A stretch of DNA of 46,158 nucleotides. Source: DATKCJ01 sp035513275. Lineage in GTDB: Bacteria > Verrucomicrobiota > Verrucomicrobiia > Opitutales > Opitutaceae. Where the stretch lies: NCBI GenBank assembly GCA_035513275.1, contig DATKCJ010000330.1, forward strand, positions 1 through 46,158, written 5' to 3'. The position numbers and the translations under genes are program-made. Below the pieces are notes generated by a model that saw nothing but the letters and a program-made list of their open reading frames with translations, did no database searches and was not told the origin of the DNA. Below, piece after piece: positions 23,597-31,091 of the stretch (position 1 is its first letter; each line of letters begins with the position of its first letter).

Positions 23597-24877
23597 GTGT
23601 TGAAGACTGAATCGTCCCAGAGCTCGTGGCGCGTGTGGTCGTGGGTGCCGAGCCTCTACTTCTGCGAGGCTATTCCGTATGTCGCGGTCGTCGCGCTCTC
23701 GGTGGTGATGTATAAGCGGCTCGGCGTCTCGAACGCCGAGATGGCGTTCTACACGAGCTGGCTCTACCTGCCGTGGGTCATCAAGCCGCTGTGGTCGCCG
23801 CTGCTCGAGCGCTTCCGCACGAAGCGATTCTGGATCGTCTCGCTGCAGTTCTTCATCGGCGCCGGGCTCGCCGCGATCGCGCTGACGATTCCTGGGCCGG
23901 ATTTCTTCAAGTGGACGCTCGCCGCGTTCTGGCTGATGGCGTTCAGCTCGGCCACGCACGACATCGCGGCCGACGGTTTCTACATGCTCGCGCTTCCGCC
24001 GCACCAGCAGGCGGCGTTTGTCGGCGTGCGCAGCCTCTTCTACCGGCTCGCGAATATCGCGGGCCAGGGCGGACTCGTCTACCTCGCAGGTCATCTTGAG
24101 GAAACAACCGGCAACATCACGACCGCGTGGTCATGGGTGTTCGTGCCGCCGGCGTTGCTCTTCGCGATCGCTGCGACCTATCACTTCCTGGTGCTGCCGC
24201 GGCCCGTGGAGGATCGGCCATCTCGTGTCGCGACAAACGCGGCAGCGGACTGGGTTCTCGTCTTCGCAGAGTTTTTCCGGAAGCGCGAGATCGTGCAGGC
24301 GATGCTGTTCCTGTTGCTCTACCGGCTCGGCGAGGCCCAGCTCGTGAAACTCGCGCAGCCATTCCTGCTCGATGCGCGCGACGTCGGCGGTCTTGGCCTT
24401 TCGACAAAAGATGTCGGCCTGGCCTACGGCACCTACGGCATCATCGCGCTCACGGTCGGCGGACTCCTCGGTGGCTGGGCAATCTCGCGACGCGGACTGC
24501 GCGCGATGCTCTGGCCGATGCTCATCTGCATGCACGTGCCCAATCTCGCCTACGTGCTCCTCGCGTGGCTTCAGCCGGACAGTTTCCTGCTCGCATGCGG
24601 CGCAGTGGTCCTCGAGCAACTGGGCTACGGCTTCGGGTTCACGGCCTACCTCGTGTTCATGATGCTGGTCGCGACCGGCGAACACAAAACGGCGCACTAT
24701 GCGATCTGCACCGGCTTCATGGCGCTCGGCATGATGCTTCCGGGGATGGTGGCGGGAGGAATCCAAGAGCTGCTCGGCTACTCGAACTTCTTTATCTGGG
24801 TTTGCGTCGCGACGCAGCCGTCGGTCGTGGCGGTCGCGCTGTTGAAGATCGACCCGGCGTTCGGACGGAAGGCGTGA
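23597..24877 (+). CDS. MFS transporter, AmpG/PAT-like
   Basis: 426 aa with about 12 membrane segments. AmpG-like stretches: WSWVPSLYFCEAIPYVAVVALS, SWLYLPWVIKPLWSPLLE (PxxxKxxW/WSPxxD-like motif), FWLMAFSSATHDIAADGFYM (ATxDIAxDG motif). The last motif is diagnostic of the PAT family, which includes AmpG importers of anhydromuropeptides and acetyl-CoA transporters. A GTG at 23597 is the start. It faces an amidase lipoprotein gene, so a link to murein turnover is plausible. Family confident; substrate inferred only. Confidence 0.85.
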   Translation: MLKTESSQSSWRVWSWVPSLYFCEAIPYVAVVALSVVMYKRLGVSNAEMAFYTSWLYLPWVIKPLWSPLLERFRTKRFWIVSLQFFIGAGLAAIALTIPGPDFFKWTLAAFWLMAFSSATHDIAADGFYMLALPPHQQAAFVGVRSLFYRLANIAGQGGLVYLAGHLEETTGNITTAWSWVFVPPALLFAIAATYHFLVLPRPVEDRPSRVATNAAADWVLVFAEFFRKREIVQAMLFLLLYRLGEAQLVKLAQPFLLDARDVGGLGLSTKDVGLAYGTYGIIALTVGGLLGGWAISRRGLRAMLWPMLICMHVPNLAYVLLAWLQPDSFLLACGAVVLEQLGYGFGFTAYLVFMMLVATGEHKTAHYAICTGFMALGMMLPGMVAGGIQELLGYSNFFIWVCVATQPSVVAVALLKIDPAFGRKA

Positions 24878-24883
24878 GTCAAC

Positions 24884-24933
24884 GCGCCCCTCGGCCCGTT
24901 CGACGGGCTCAGGGCTGGCGATGGGCGCGCTAC
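24884..24933. repeat. CTAC-closed palindrome between convergent genes
   Basis: GCGCCC (24884-24889) pairs with GGGCGC (24923-24928), just before CTAC (24930-24933). Inside is GCCCG-ttcga-CGGGC (24894-24908). The central TTCGACGGGCTCAGG resembles a stretch at 30956-30980 in the opposite orientation. It is a likely bidirectional terminator between the AmpG-like gene and the amidase gene. Confidence 0.55.
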
Positions 24934-25736
24934 CTTTTAAAGATCAGCTTCCATTGAAACGCGGGACCGGGGTCGACTTTGTTTTCCTGAATGTGGAAGT
25001 GCCCGAGGACGCCGCGGAAGTTTGCGAGCGCGTCGTCCGGAAGGTTCGACAACACGATTTCCCCCGCCGCGTCTCGCGGGTAATCGCGCTCGAGCCGCGG
25101 GAATGTCCTGCAAAGCGCGTCGATGAGTTTCGCGAGCGCCGCGTATTGCGTCGCTGTGAATCCGGGTTGGACGAGTTCGATTCTGTGCACAGTGCCTCGA
25201 ATCACGTCTCCGGGCGGGAGCGCCGAGAGGTCACCCTCCGCCGGAAATGCACCGACGTTTGCGATCTCGATTCCTATCGAGCGGTTGTTGGCGACGGTCG
25301 CGTGGTAGGCCCGTTCCTGCAGATCAAGCGTCTGGTAAACTGTGCCGTCGACATCGATGAGGAAATGCGCGCTGAGCTGACGCTCGGCGAGGTGCTCGAA
25401 GCATTCGCGGCTGTTTCCGAATCCGTCGTAGTGGAGAACGATCTGGTCGACAACGCCCAGCACCGCAGAATCATCGCCCGCGGCGATCGCCTTTCCGTCG
25501 GTCGCTCGCCGTGCGCCGAAGCTCTCGGGCGCACCCGACTCGTCGACCCGGGCTGTGCGATACGCGTCGAGTCCGCCGGCGTCCAGCCATGTGACCACAC
25601 GTGTGCCCGTCTGCACATGCCTCCCGGCGACGATGAATGCGTCGCCTTGTCGCGATGGCGTCGCGCAGCCCCCGAGCGCGAGCAACGCCAGCGCGCCGAT
25701 GAACCGGCTACTTCGCCACCTCGACAGGGATGCCAT
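24930..25736 (-). CDS. N-acetylmuramoyl-L-alanine amidase, lipoprotein
   Basis: 268 aa. N-terminal signal ending in a lipobox LALGGC with Cys24. The amidase_2/PGRP fold follows: QIVLHYDGFGN with His102 as first zinc ligand, SAHFLIDVDGTVYQTLDLQE and YHATVANNRSIGIEIAN in the middle, then GVLGHFHIQENKVDPGPAFQW with His246 and Asp255 as remaining ligands. The middle of the last motif (FHIQ) differs from the usual GHxDIxPxRKxDPG. It cleaves the amide between MurNAc and the stem peptide, probably in the periplasm. Its start lies 29 bases inside the end of the threonine-dehydratase gene, implying coupling. Confidence 0.9.
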   Translation of the reverse strand: MASLSRWRSSRFIGALALLALGGCATPSRQGDAFIVAGRHVQTGTRVVTWLDAGGLDAYRTARVDESGAPESFGARRATDGKAIAAGDDSAVLGVVDQIVLHYDGFGNSRECFEHLAERQLSAHFLIDVDGTVYQTLDLQERAYHATVANNRSIGIEIANVGAFPAEGDLSALPPGDVIRGTVHRIELVQPGFTATQYAALAKLIDALCRTFPRLERDYPRDAAGEIVLSNLPDDALANFRGVLGHFHIQENKVDPGPAFQWKLIFKR

Positions 25737-26922
25737 GACGGCGCAGCGAGCGCTGCAGTTCGCGGATGTGCGCTTGGTCGCGCGTGTCGACCGTGCAGAT
25801 CGCGCGCACGGCGGAAACGTCGGGACCGCTGAATGCGCGATCGTGGATGATGTCGCGCACGCTCGCGCCGGACGCCGCGAGGATTGTTGTCAGCCGCGCG
25901 AGTCCGCCGGGCCGGTCGGAGATCTCTGCGGTGAACCGGCACAGCCTCCCGTCGGCCACAAGGCCGCGGTTGATGACGCGCCCGAGGATCGCGGGATCGA
26001 TGTTGCCGCCGCAGAGCGTGAGGACGACGCGCTTCCCGGCGAGTTTCGGGAGCTTGCCAGACAGGAGCGCGGCGAGTGGCGCGGCGGCCGCGCCCTCGAC
26101 GACGTTCTTCTCAAGCTCGAGGAGTCGAAGCACGGCGAGGGAGATCCATTTCTCGTCGACAACGACCACTTCGTCGACGAGCCGGCGGATGATCTTGAAA
26201 GTGTTGTCGCCGACCTGCGCCACCGCGAGTCCATCGGCGAGGGTGGGCTTGGCGACGGTCGGCACGGGTTTGCCGGCCTTCAACGCCGCAGTGAGGCTGG
26301 CGGTCGCGCGCGACTCGACGCCGATGATCCGCACGCGGGGTTTCAGCGCCTTCACGGCGATTGCGATACCCGCGATGAGTCCGCCGCCGCCGACAGGGAC
26401 GATGATCGCGTCGAGGTCTCGCAATTGCCGCAGGATCTCGAGCCCCATCGTGCCCTGCCCCGCGATGACGTCGGGGTCGTCGTAGCCGTTGATGTAGGTG
26501 CGCCCTTCGCTCGATGCGATCCGATCTGCGGCCGTGCGCGCCTCGGCGAAGCTTGCTCCCTCAACGACCACGCGGGCGCCGAGCCCGCGGCAGGTGCTCA
26601 ACTTTATGAGCGGCGCGTAGGTCGGCATCACAACTGTCACCGGGATGCCGAGTCGGCGGCCGTGATAGGTGAGACCGAGCGCGTGGTTTCCGGCCGAGGC
26701 GGCAATGACTCCGCGCTCGCGCTGTGCGGCTGGGAGACGAAGCAGCGCGTAAAGCGCGCCGCGTTCCTTGAACGAACCGGTGCGCTGCAGGTTGTCCAGT
26801 TTGCTGAAGATCCGGCAGCCAGTGAGTTCGGACAGTGGTATCGACTCGGGACACGGGGTGAGGACAACACCGCCCGCGATCCGGCGCCGCGCAGCCTCGA
26901 TGTCCTTCAGGGTAACAGGCAT
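25708..26922 (-). CDS. ilvA: Threonine dehydratase with C-terminal ACT domain
   Basis: 404 aa. PLP-enzyme fold type II: RTGSFKERGA with the PLP-binding Lys52, SAGNHALG (77-84), and VGGGGLIAG (178-186, phosphate cup). The C-terminal CRFTAEISDRPGGLARLTTILAASGASVRDI (from about 335) is a single ACT domain. This size and layout match the short threonine ammonia-lyases, which convert threonine to 2-oxobutanoate. Whether it serves isoleucine synthesis (IlvA) or catabolism (TdcB) cannot be told; the gene symbol is therefore tentative. Its end overlaps the amidase start. Upstream is a BIME-like element. Confidence 0.93.
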   Translation of the reverse strand: MPVTLKDIEAARRRIAGGVVLTPCPESIPLSELTGCRIFSKLDNLQRTGSFKERGALYALLRLPAAQRERGVIAASAGNHALGLTYHGRRLGIPVTVVMPTYAPLIKLSTCRGLGARVVVEGASFAEARTAADRIASSEGRTYINGYDDPDVIAGQGTMGLEILRQLRDLDAIIVPVGGGGLIAGIAIAVKALKPRVRIIGVESRATASLTAALKAGKPVPTVAKPTLADGLAVAQVGDNTFKIIRRLVDEVVVVDEKWISLAVLRLLELEKNVVEGAAAAPLAALLSGKLPKLAGKRVVLTLCGGNIDPAILGRVINRGLVADGRLCRFTAEISDRPGGLARLTTILAASGASVRDIIHDRAFSGPDVSAVRAICTVDTRDQAHIRELQRSLRRHGIPVEVAK

Positions 26923-26982
26923 GCCGGGATCGTAGTCCGCCTGACTTGGCTTGCGAGCCCGGGGTGGCAGGGATGCTTCTGG

Positions 26983-27049
26983 GGGTAGCGCGACCCTCTC
27001 CGAGGGGCGCGAGTATCCGACGCGCCTCTCGGCGAGAGGCGCGCTACCC
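26983..27049. repeat. BIME-like pair of facing hairpins with GTAG/CTAC feet
   Basis: GTAG (26985-26988) then CGCG-a-CCCTC-tcc-GAGGG-g-CGCG; then a short spacer; then CGCGCCTCTC-ggc-GAGAGGCGCG and CTAC (27044-27047). The halves also pair with each other. It sits 60 bases upstream of the threonine-dehydratase start and before the RelE-like gene. Confidence 0.75.
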
Positions 27050-27149
27050 GAAGGCAGTCCCTCCTATGCACCGGGAATAGGGTTGCCGGGTGGGAGGGCT
27101 GGCCCAAGAAATCTCTCCTGCGCAGCGACCACCCGCCCGCGACCAGCCG

Positions 27150-27500
27150 ATGTTCCAAGTCACCTTTTCCGACCAAAGCCTTCAAGAGCTGGCCAAACTC
27201 GCGAAGCTGGAACAGCTCGATGTGATCGAGCCGCTCGGCAACCTGACTGCGTCGCAGCTCGCCAACCCGCGCGAGCCGCTCGGGCGTTTCCATCGCGACG
27301 GCATGGAGCTCTATCGCCTGCGCGCCGGCGAGTTCCGGATCTACTTCGAGGTAAAGGGCGAGACGCTCGTCACCCACTACATCCTTCACCGCAAGTCGTT
27401 GCAGGATTTTCTTTTTCGCTCCAAGCTGCCTGTGACCGCCGAGCAGATGATCGAAGACAACCAGTCGTTCTGGAAATACCTCGAGTCGCTCAGAAAGTAA
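27150..27500 (+). CDS. RelE/ParE-like small protein without visible antitoxin
   Basis: 116 aa. MFQVTFSDQSLQELAKLAKLEQLDVIEPLGNLTASQLA is followed by PLGRFHRDGMELYRLRAGEFRIYFEVKGETLVTHYILHRKSLQDFLFR, matching the RelE/ParE fold: helix-helix, then the strand with YRLRAGxxRIYFE, then a final strand. Catalytic-type basic residues (Arg, His, Arg) are retained. The C-terminal 30 residues (PVTAEQMIEDNQSFWKYLESLRK) are an extra helix. No antitoxin gene flanks it, so it may be an orphan, a housekeeping derivative or an RNA-binding domain. The start at 27150 avoids translating the upstream repeat. Confidence 0.7.
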   Translation: MFQVTFSDQSLQELAKLAKLEQLDVIEPLGNLTASQLANPREPLGRFHRDGMELYRLRAGEFRIYFEVKGETLVTHYILHRKSLQDFLFRSKLPVTAEQMIEDNQSFWKYLESLRK

Positions 27501-27532
27501 CGCATGGCTCCGTATACCATCTCTTTCGAGAC

Positions 27533-27663
27533 CCTTGCGTGTAGGGGCGCGGCCGTTTCGTCCCGCGGCTGCGGGATCAAGGCCCCGAGACATGTCGAGG
27601 AGCTTTTCGGCCGCCTGCTGGGGCACGAGCGCGAAGATCGGCGCGCGCAAGGCACGGCCCCAC
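27533..27663. repeat. Complex palindromic region with GTAG foot upstream of pssA
   Basis: CCTTGCG (27533-27539) pairs with CGCAAGG (27646-27652). GTAG follows at 27541-27544. Inner elements are TCCCGC-ggct-GCGGGA and GCGGCCG/CGGCCGC. A 62-residue open frame across it is judged non-coding. It fills most of the 188 bases between the RelE-like and pssA genes. Confidence 0.5.
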
Positions 27664-27688
27664 AGTTCTCTTTCGGAGTCCAAGTGAT

Positions 27689-28603
27689 ATGACCCCGCAC
27701 CTCGAGCCACCCGAGCCGCCGGTGAACACACAGGCGAGCCGCGTTTATTTCCTCCCGAATCTGATGACGGCGGGAAACCTCTTCTGCGGTTTCCTCGCGA
27801 TCATCAAGTGCATCCAGGCAAGGCTCGCCACGAGCATCGGCGGCGAATACCTCGGCAAGACACCGGCCGAACTCTACACGCAGGCCGTTTGGTTCATCTT
27901 GGGAGCAGTGCTCTTCGACGTGCTCGACGGTCGCCTGGCACGCCTCGGTGGGCGCGAGTCGCTGTTCGGCGCGGAGTTCGACTCGCTGGCCGACGTGGTC
28001 TCGTTCGGCGTCGCGCCGGCGTTGATGGTTTTCTTCCTGATCCTGTCGCCTTCGCAAGGCTACCCGGTGTTCACGCAGATCGGATGGTTCCTCGGCTTCG
28101 TTTACCTGTTGTGCGCCGCGGCACGACTCGCGCGCTTCAACGTCCTTAGCAACCCCTACCTGCCGCGCGCCACAAAGGAGCTGAACAAAGACTTCAGTGG
28201 CCTTCCTGTGCCTGCGGCGGCCGGCACGATCGCATCGCTCGTGCTGTTCATCCTCAACCTCGAGAAGATGGACAAGTCGCTCAACACATGGGCGCTCACT
28301 CTGCCGCTGCTCCTGCTGCTCATCGCGATGCTCATGATAAGCTCTGTGCGCTACCCGAGTTTCAAGCAGGTCGACTGGCAGTTGCGCACACGGATCCGGA
28401 CATTCCTGATTGTGCTGATCGCGATCGGTGCCGTGGTCGTCTTCCAAGAGATCGCGCTGCTCGTGATTTTCCTGAGCTACATCGCGTATGGCCTCGTCGG
28501 TCACTTCCGCCGCGGTGCCCGGACGCGGCGCATCCGACTTCTTCGCAAGTCACATGTGAGCAAGGCCGGAATTTCCGCTGAACAACCTCCCCCTGGTGAA
28601 TAA
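27689..28603 (+). CDS. pssA: CDP-diacylglycerol-serine O-phosphatidyltransferase
   Basis: 304 aa. The CDP-alcohol phosphotransferase motif D-G-x2-A-R-x8-G-x3-D-x3-D is exact: D80, G81, A84, R85, G94, D98 and D102, in FDVLDGRLARLGGRES continuing to FDSLADVVSFG. About eight membrane segments follow, with the PssA-type AARLARFN and SGLPVPAAAG. It makes phosphatidylserine from CDP-diacylglycerol and serine, the first step to phosphatidylethanolamine. The C-terminus is basic (RRGARTRRIRLLRK). A palindromic element precedes it. The decarboxylase partner is not in the window. Confidence 0.95.
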   Translation: MTPHLEPPEPPVNTQASRVYFLPNLMTAGNLFCGFLAIIKCIQARLATSIGGEYLGKTPAELYTQAVWFILGAVLFDVLDGRLARLGGRESLFGAEFDSLADVVSFGVAPALMVFFLILSPSQGYPVFTQIGWFLGFVYLLCAAARLARFNVLSNPYLPRATKELNKDFSGLPVPAAAGTIASLVLFILNLEKMDKSLNTWALTLPLLLLLIAMLMISSVRYPSFKQVDWQLRTRIRTFLIVLIAIGAVVVFQEIALLVIFLSYIAYGLVGHFRRGARTRRIRLLRKSHVSKAGISAEQPPPGE

Positions 28604-28707
28604 GCGCCGAGTTGTTGTCGTGACTGCGATGTTTGTTCACAGGCCCGCCGGTCAGTGCCCACGCTCTCAAAATCGCTCCGTTCGCGGGCCATTCCGTGTT
28701 GTTCACA
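28595..28707. promoter_or_regulatory. DnaA-box-like 9-mers upstream of dnaN
   Basis: Two identical 9-mers, TTGTTCACA, lie at 28633-28641 and 28699-28707 on the plus strand. TTATTCACC is on the minus strand at 28595-28603. Each is one mismatch from DnaA boxes such as TTATTCACA or TTGTCCACA. A short T-rich stretch (28711-28732) follows. They could be DnaA sites controlling dnaN or part of a replication origin. Evidence is motif-level only. Confidence 0.35.
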
Positions 28708-28790
28708 CCCCTTATTGCTACTGTTAGCTTTTCAAAGGACTTGTCTCTACACAGAGGCGTGTCAAAAACCTCAAGACCCGCAGCCCTCGC

Positions 28791-29921
28791 ATGAAATTCA
28801 AGATCAACAGGGACCATTTCAGCAATGGTCTCGCCCAGGTTCTCAACGTCGTCGGTTCGAAGGCTACCATGCCGATCTTGAGCAACGTCCTCATCGAGGC
28901 CGACAAGGACCAGATCTCCCTCACCACGACGAATCTCGACCTCGGCATCCGCTGCCGCATCAAGGCCGACGTGAAGGAAGCCGGTGCAATCACGCTGCCA
29001 GTGAAGAAACTCGCCTCGATCATCCGCGAGCTGCCGAGCACCGACGTGAGTATCGACACTTCGCCGGCACACCAGGCGAAGGTCACCTCCGGCGGTTCGC
29101 AGTTCAAGATCATGGGCATGGGCAAGGAGGAGTTTCCCGGTCTGCCTGAGTTTGAGGACGAGAAGGCGTTCATGCTCGAGCAGCTCGATTTCGCGCAGAT
29201 GCTCAAGCACGTCTCCTACGCGCAGTCGAACGACGAGACGCGCTACATCCTCAACGGCGTCTACATCAACTTCAAGGAGGGCCGCCTCACGCTCGTCGCC
29301 ACCGACGGCCGGCGTCTCGCGAAGGTCGAGAAGGCCACCGAGGTGCCCGAGAAGAGCACCGGCTCGATCATCCTTCCCGCGAAGACTGTCGCCGAACTCG
29401 TGCGACTGCTCGACAAGGGCGAAAAGGTGCAGGTGTCGTTCAACGAACGGCGCGCGTCCTTCCAGATCGGCACAGAGAAAGCTTCCGAGAGCGGGCTGTC
29501 CGATCAGGTTTATCTTTTCTCGAAAGTCGTCGACGGCAACTACCCGAACTACTCGCAAGTCATCCCCAAGGAGACCGCGCAGCGCATCAAGCTCGACCGC
29601 GAACTCTTCCTGCAGTGCGTGCATCGCGCCGCGCTTGTCACGACCGACAAGGCCAACGCCGTGAAGATCAAGCTGGGCTCGAACCAGCTCGAGATCTCGG
29701 CATCGAGCCCCGACTTCGGCGAATCGCACGAGTCGATGGGCGTCGAATACAGCGGGCCCGACCTCCAGGTTGCGTTCAATCCCGCCTTCGTGATGGACCC
29801 GCTGCGGGCGCTCACGACCAACGAAGTGTTTCTCGAACTCAAGGACGAGGTGAGCCCCGGCGTCTTCAAGACGCTCGATACGAGCTTCGTCTGCGTGATC
29901 ATGCCGGTCAGGATTTCCTGA
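28791..29921 (+). CDS. dnaN: DNA polymerase III beta subunit (sliding clamp)
   Basis: 376 aa, a normal length for the clamp. The three clamp domains are visible: MKFKINRDHFSNGLAQVLNVV with MPILSNVLIEA, then EFPGLPEFEDEKAF with RYILNGVYINFKEGRLTLVATDGRRLAKVE (domain 2), and NYPNYSQVIPKE with NPAFVMDPLRAL (domain 3), ending in TSFVCVIMPVRIS, the family's C-terminal M-P-x-R-x motif. It encircles DNA and tethers the polymerase. dnaA is not adjacent, unlike the common dnaA-dnaN order. The spacer upstream carries DnaA-box-like sites. Confidence 0.97.
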   Translation: MKFKINRDHFSNGLAQVLNVVGSKATMPILSNVLIEADKDQISLTTTNLDLGIRCRIKADVKEAGAITLPVKKLASIIRELPSTDVSIDTSPAHQAKVTSGGSQFKIMGMGKEEFPGLPEFEDEKAFMLEQLDFAQMLKHVSYAQSNDETRYILNGVYINFKEGRLTLVATDGRRLAKVEKATEVPEKSTGSIILPAKTVAELVRLLDKGEKVQVSFNERRASFQIGTEKASESGLSDQVYLFSKVVDGNYPNYSQVIPKETAQRIKLDRELFLQCVHRAALVTTDKANAVKIKLGSNQLEISASSPDFGESHESMGVEYSGPDLQVAFNPAFVMDPLRALTTNEVFLELKDEVSPGVFKTLDTSFVCVIMPVRIS

Positions 29922-29976
29922 CCCTCCCGCCGCTGGCACTCACGGTGCCTGGAAAGAAACGCGAGAGACCCAAGCC

Positions 29977-30855
29977 ATGGACCACGGCGAATTCCTGCTG
30001 CCGTTGATCATCATCACCCTCGGGCTGCACCTGCTCAACACGCGTGTCGCCTCGCCGATCGTCGCGATCGCGAATCGCTGGGTGCGCTGGGTGCTCTTCA
30101 GTGGCAGCGTGGCGTATGTCGTCGGAGTCTTTGGCTGGTCCAGCCGACCGTTCTGGGCAGTGGCGGGCGTGGCGTTCATCACGTGGTTCATGCTCGAGTC
30201 GATCTACAACTGGGCTGCGATACGCGCGCTGAGCCTGAGCCCGCTGCCGCTTTTTCCGCGTTTCACGGTGAACACCGGCGGCGACGAGTGGCCGACACAG
30301 CGCCGCCTCTTCTGGATCCGCGACTGGCTGCGCGCCGGCCGCTTCACACAGACGCAGGCGCTCAAGGCCGAGATCGCACCCGGCGCGTTTCTGCGCGTGT
30401 CGGTCTATCAAAATCCCGAGACTATTGACCGCATCCAGATCGCGTTCATCCCGCACGCGAACAACGCCGTTTCACTTTGCTGCACGGTCTCGACGAACAC
30501 CGCCGACGGTGAACGCTACGTGACCGACAACCTCTACCTGCCCTTCGGGGGCTTCTTCCCCGAGAATTGGCGCGTCGATCGCTGCCCGTGGGTGCGCAGC
30601 ATCCCGCGACTCGTGGAGCTGCACCGGAAGCGCCTGCGCAAGGATGGGGTCATCCCCGTGCCGTGGCAGATCGATCCGCTCGACGACCTCAACAAACAGC
30701 AGAGCCAGCTCGAGCTCGTGAACACCGAGCTTGGTTTTCTAGCGCCGCACATAGACCGCGAGGAAAACGGCAAGCTCACCACCGAGGGCCGCTACCGCGT
30801 GTGGAAGGAAGTCTGGATGCTCAACTACCTCGGCCGCACGGTCGGCGGGAGTTGA
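29977..30855 (+). CDS. Protein of unknown function with N-terminal membrane segments
   Basis: 292 aa, not recognised. Three hydrophobic segments lie in the first 75 residues (FLLPLIIITLGLHLLNTRV; WVLFSGSVAYVVGVFGW; PFWAVAGVAFITWFMLESI). A soluble domain follows with several Trp and Tyr and FIPHANNAVSLCCTVSTNT, TDNLYLPFGGFFPENWRVDRCPW, and a basic RLVELHRKRLRKDG near residue 210. A GAGAGA at 29963-29968 is a reasonable ribosome site eight bases before the ATG. It follows dnaN by 55 bases, so it may be read with it. A nested palindrome follows its stop. Confidence 0.7.
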   Translation: MDHGEFLLPLIIITLGLHLLNTRVASPIVAIANRWVRWVLFSGSVAYVVGVFGWSSRPFWAVAGVAFITWFMLESIYNWAAIRALSLSPLPLFPRFTVNTGGDEWPTQRRLFWIRDWLRAGRFTQTQALKAEIAPGAFLRVSVYQNPETIDRIQIAFIPHANNAVSLCCTVSTNTADGERYVTDNLYLPFGGFFPENWRVDRCPWVRSIPRLVELHRKRLRKDGVIPVPWQIDPLDDLNKQQSQLELVNTELGFLAPHIDREENGKLTTEGRYRVWKEVWMLNYLGRTVGGS

Positions 30856-30873
30856 AGCAGGGTTCGTGCTCCT

Positions 30874-31029
30874 GTAGGAGCCCGCTTGCGGGCGATTCTC
30901 TGTGGCTGCGGCATCTTGCCGCAGAGGGTCGAACGCTGCGGCTGCCCCTCTACAGGCTTGGGGTCCTGAGCTTGTCGAATGGAGAAGAAGCAGCCACCTC
31001 GAACCAATCGCCCGCAAGCGGGCTCCTAC
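30874..31029. repeat. Nested inverted repeat with 24-base perfect outer arms and GTAG/CTAC feet
   Basis: GTAGGAGCCCGCTTGCGGGC plus four bases (30874-30897) is the exact complement of 31006-31029. Each outer arm is also a hairpin (GCCCGC-tt-GCGGGC). Inside, GTGGCTGC (30902-30909) pairs with GCAGCCAC (30990-30997), and between them is GCGGCA-tct-TGCCGC and a stretch resembling the centre of 24884-24933. It looks like one repeat inserted into another. Confidence 0.8.
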
Positions 31030-31044
31030 CTCGGACAAAGCAAA

Positions 31045-31068
31045 AAGCCCCGGCTTTCGCCGGGGCTT
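31045..31068 (-). terminator. Rho-independent terminator of the subtilase gene
   Basis: AAGCCCCGGC-tttc-GCCGGGGCTT, a perfect 10-bp stem. Read on the minus strand it is followed by a run of T (31044 down to 31042 and beyond, TTTTTGC). It lies 23 bases past the stop of the minus-strand protease gene, the ideal place. Confidence 0.85.
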
Positions 31069-31091
31069 GATATTTCAAACTGCCCGATCGC

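Noticed and set aside
27504..27692. 62-residue plus-strand frame between the RelE-like and pssA genes
   Set aside because: It lies wholly within a palindromic block and its residues reflect the stems.
28595..28790. Confident replication origin call
   Set aside because: Only near-matches to DnaA boxes and no clear AT-rich unwinding region; kept as a finding, not a feature of type origin.
28362..29939. 525-residue open frame antisense to dnaN and the end of pssA
   Set aside because: It spans two clear genes and their spacer and shows no domain; typical GC-rich antisense artefact.
30874..31068. tRNA or structured small RNA gene
   Set aside because: Arms are explained by a repeat plus a terminator; no cloverleaf pattern with T-loop and CCA-adjacent acceptor was seen.
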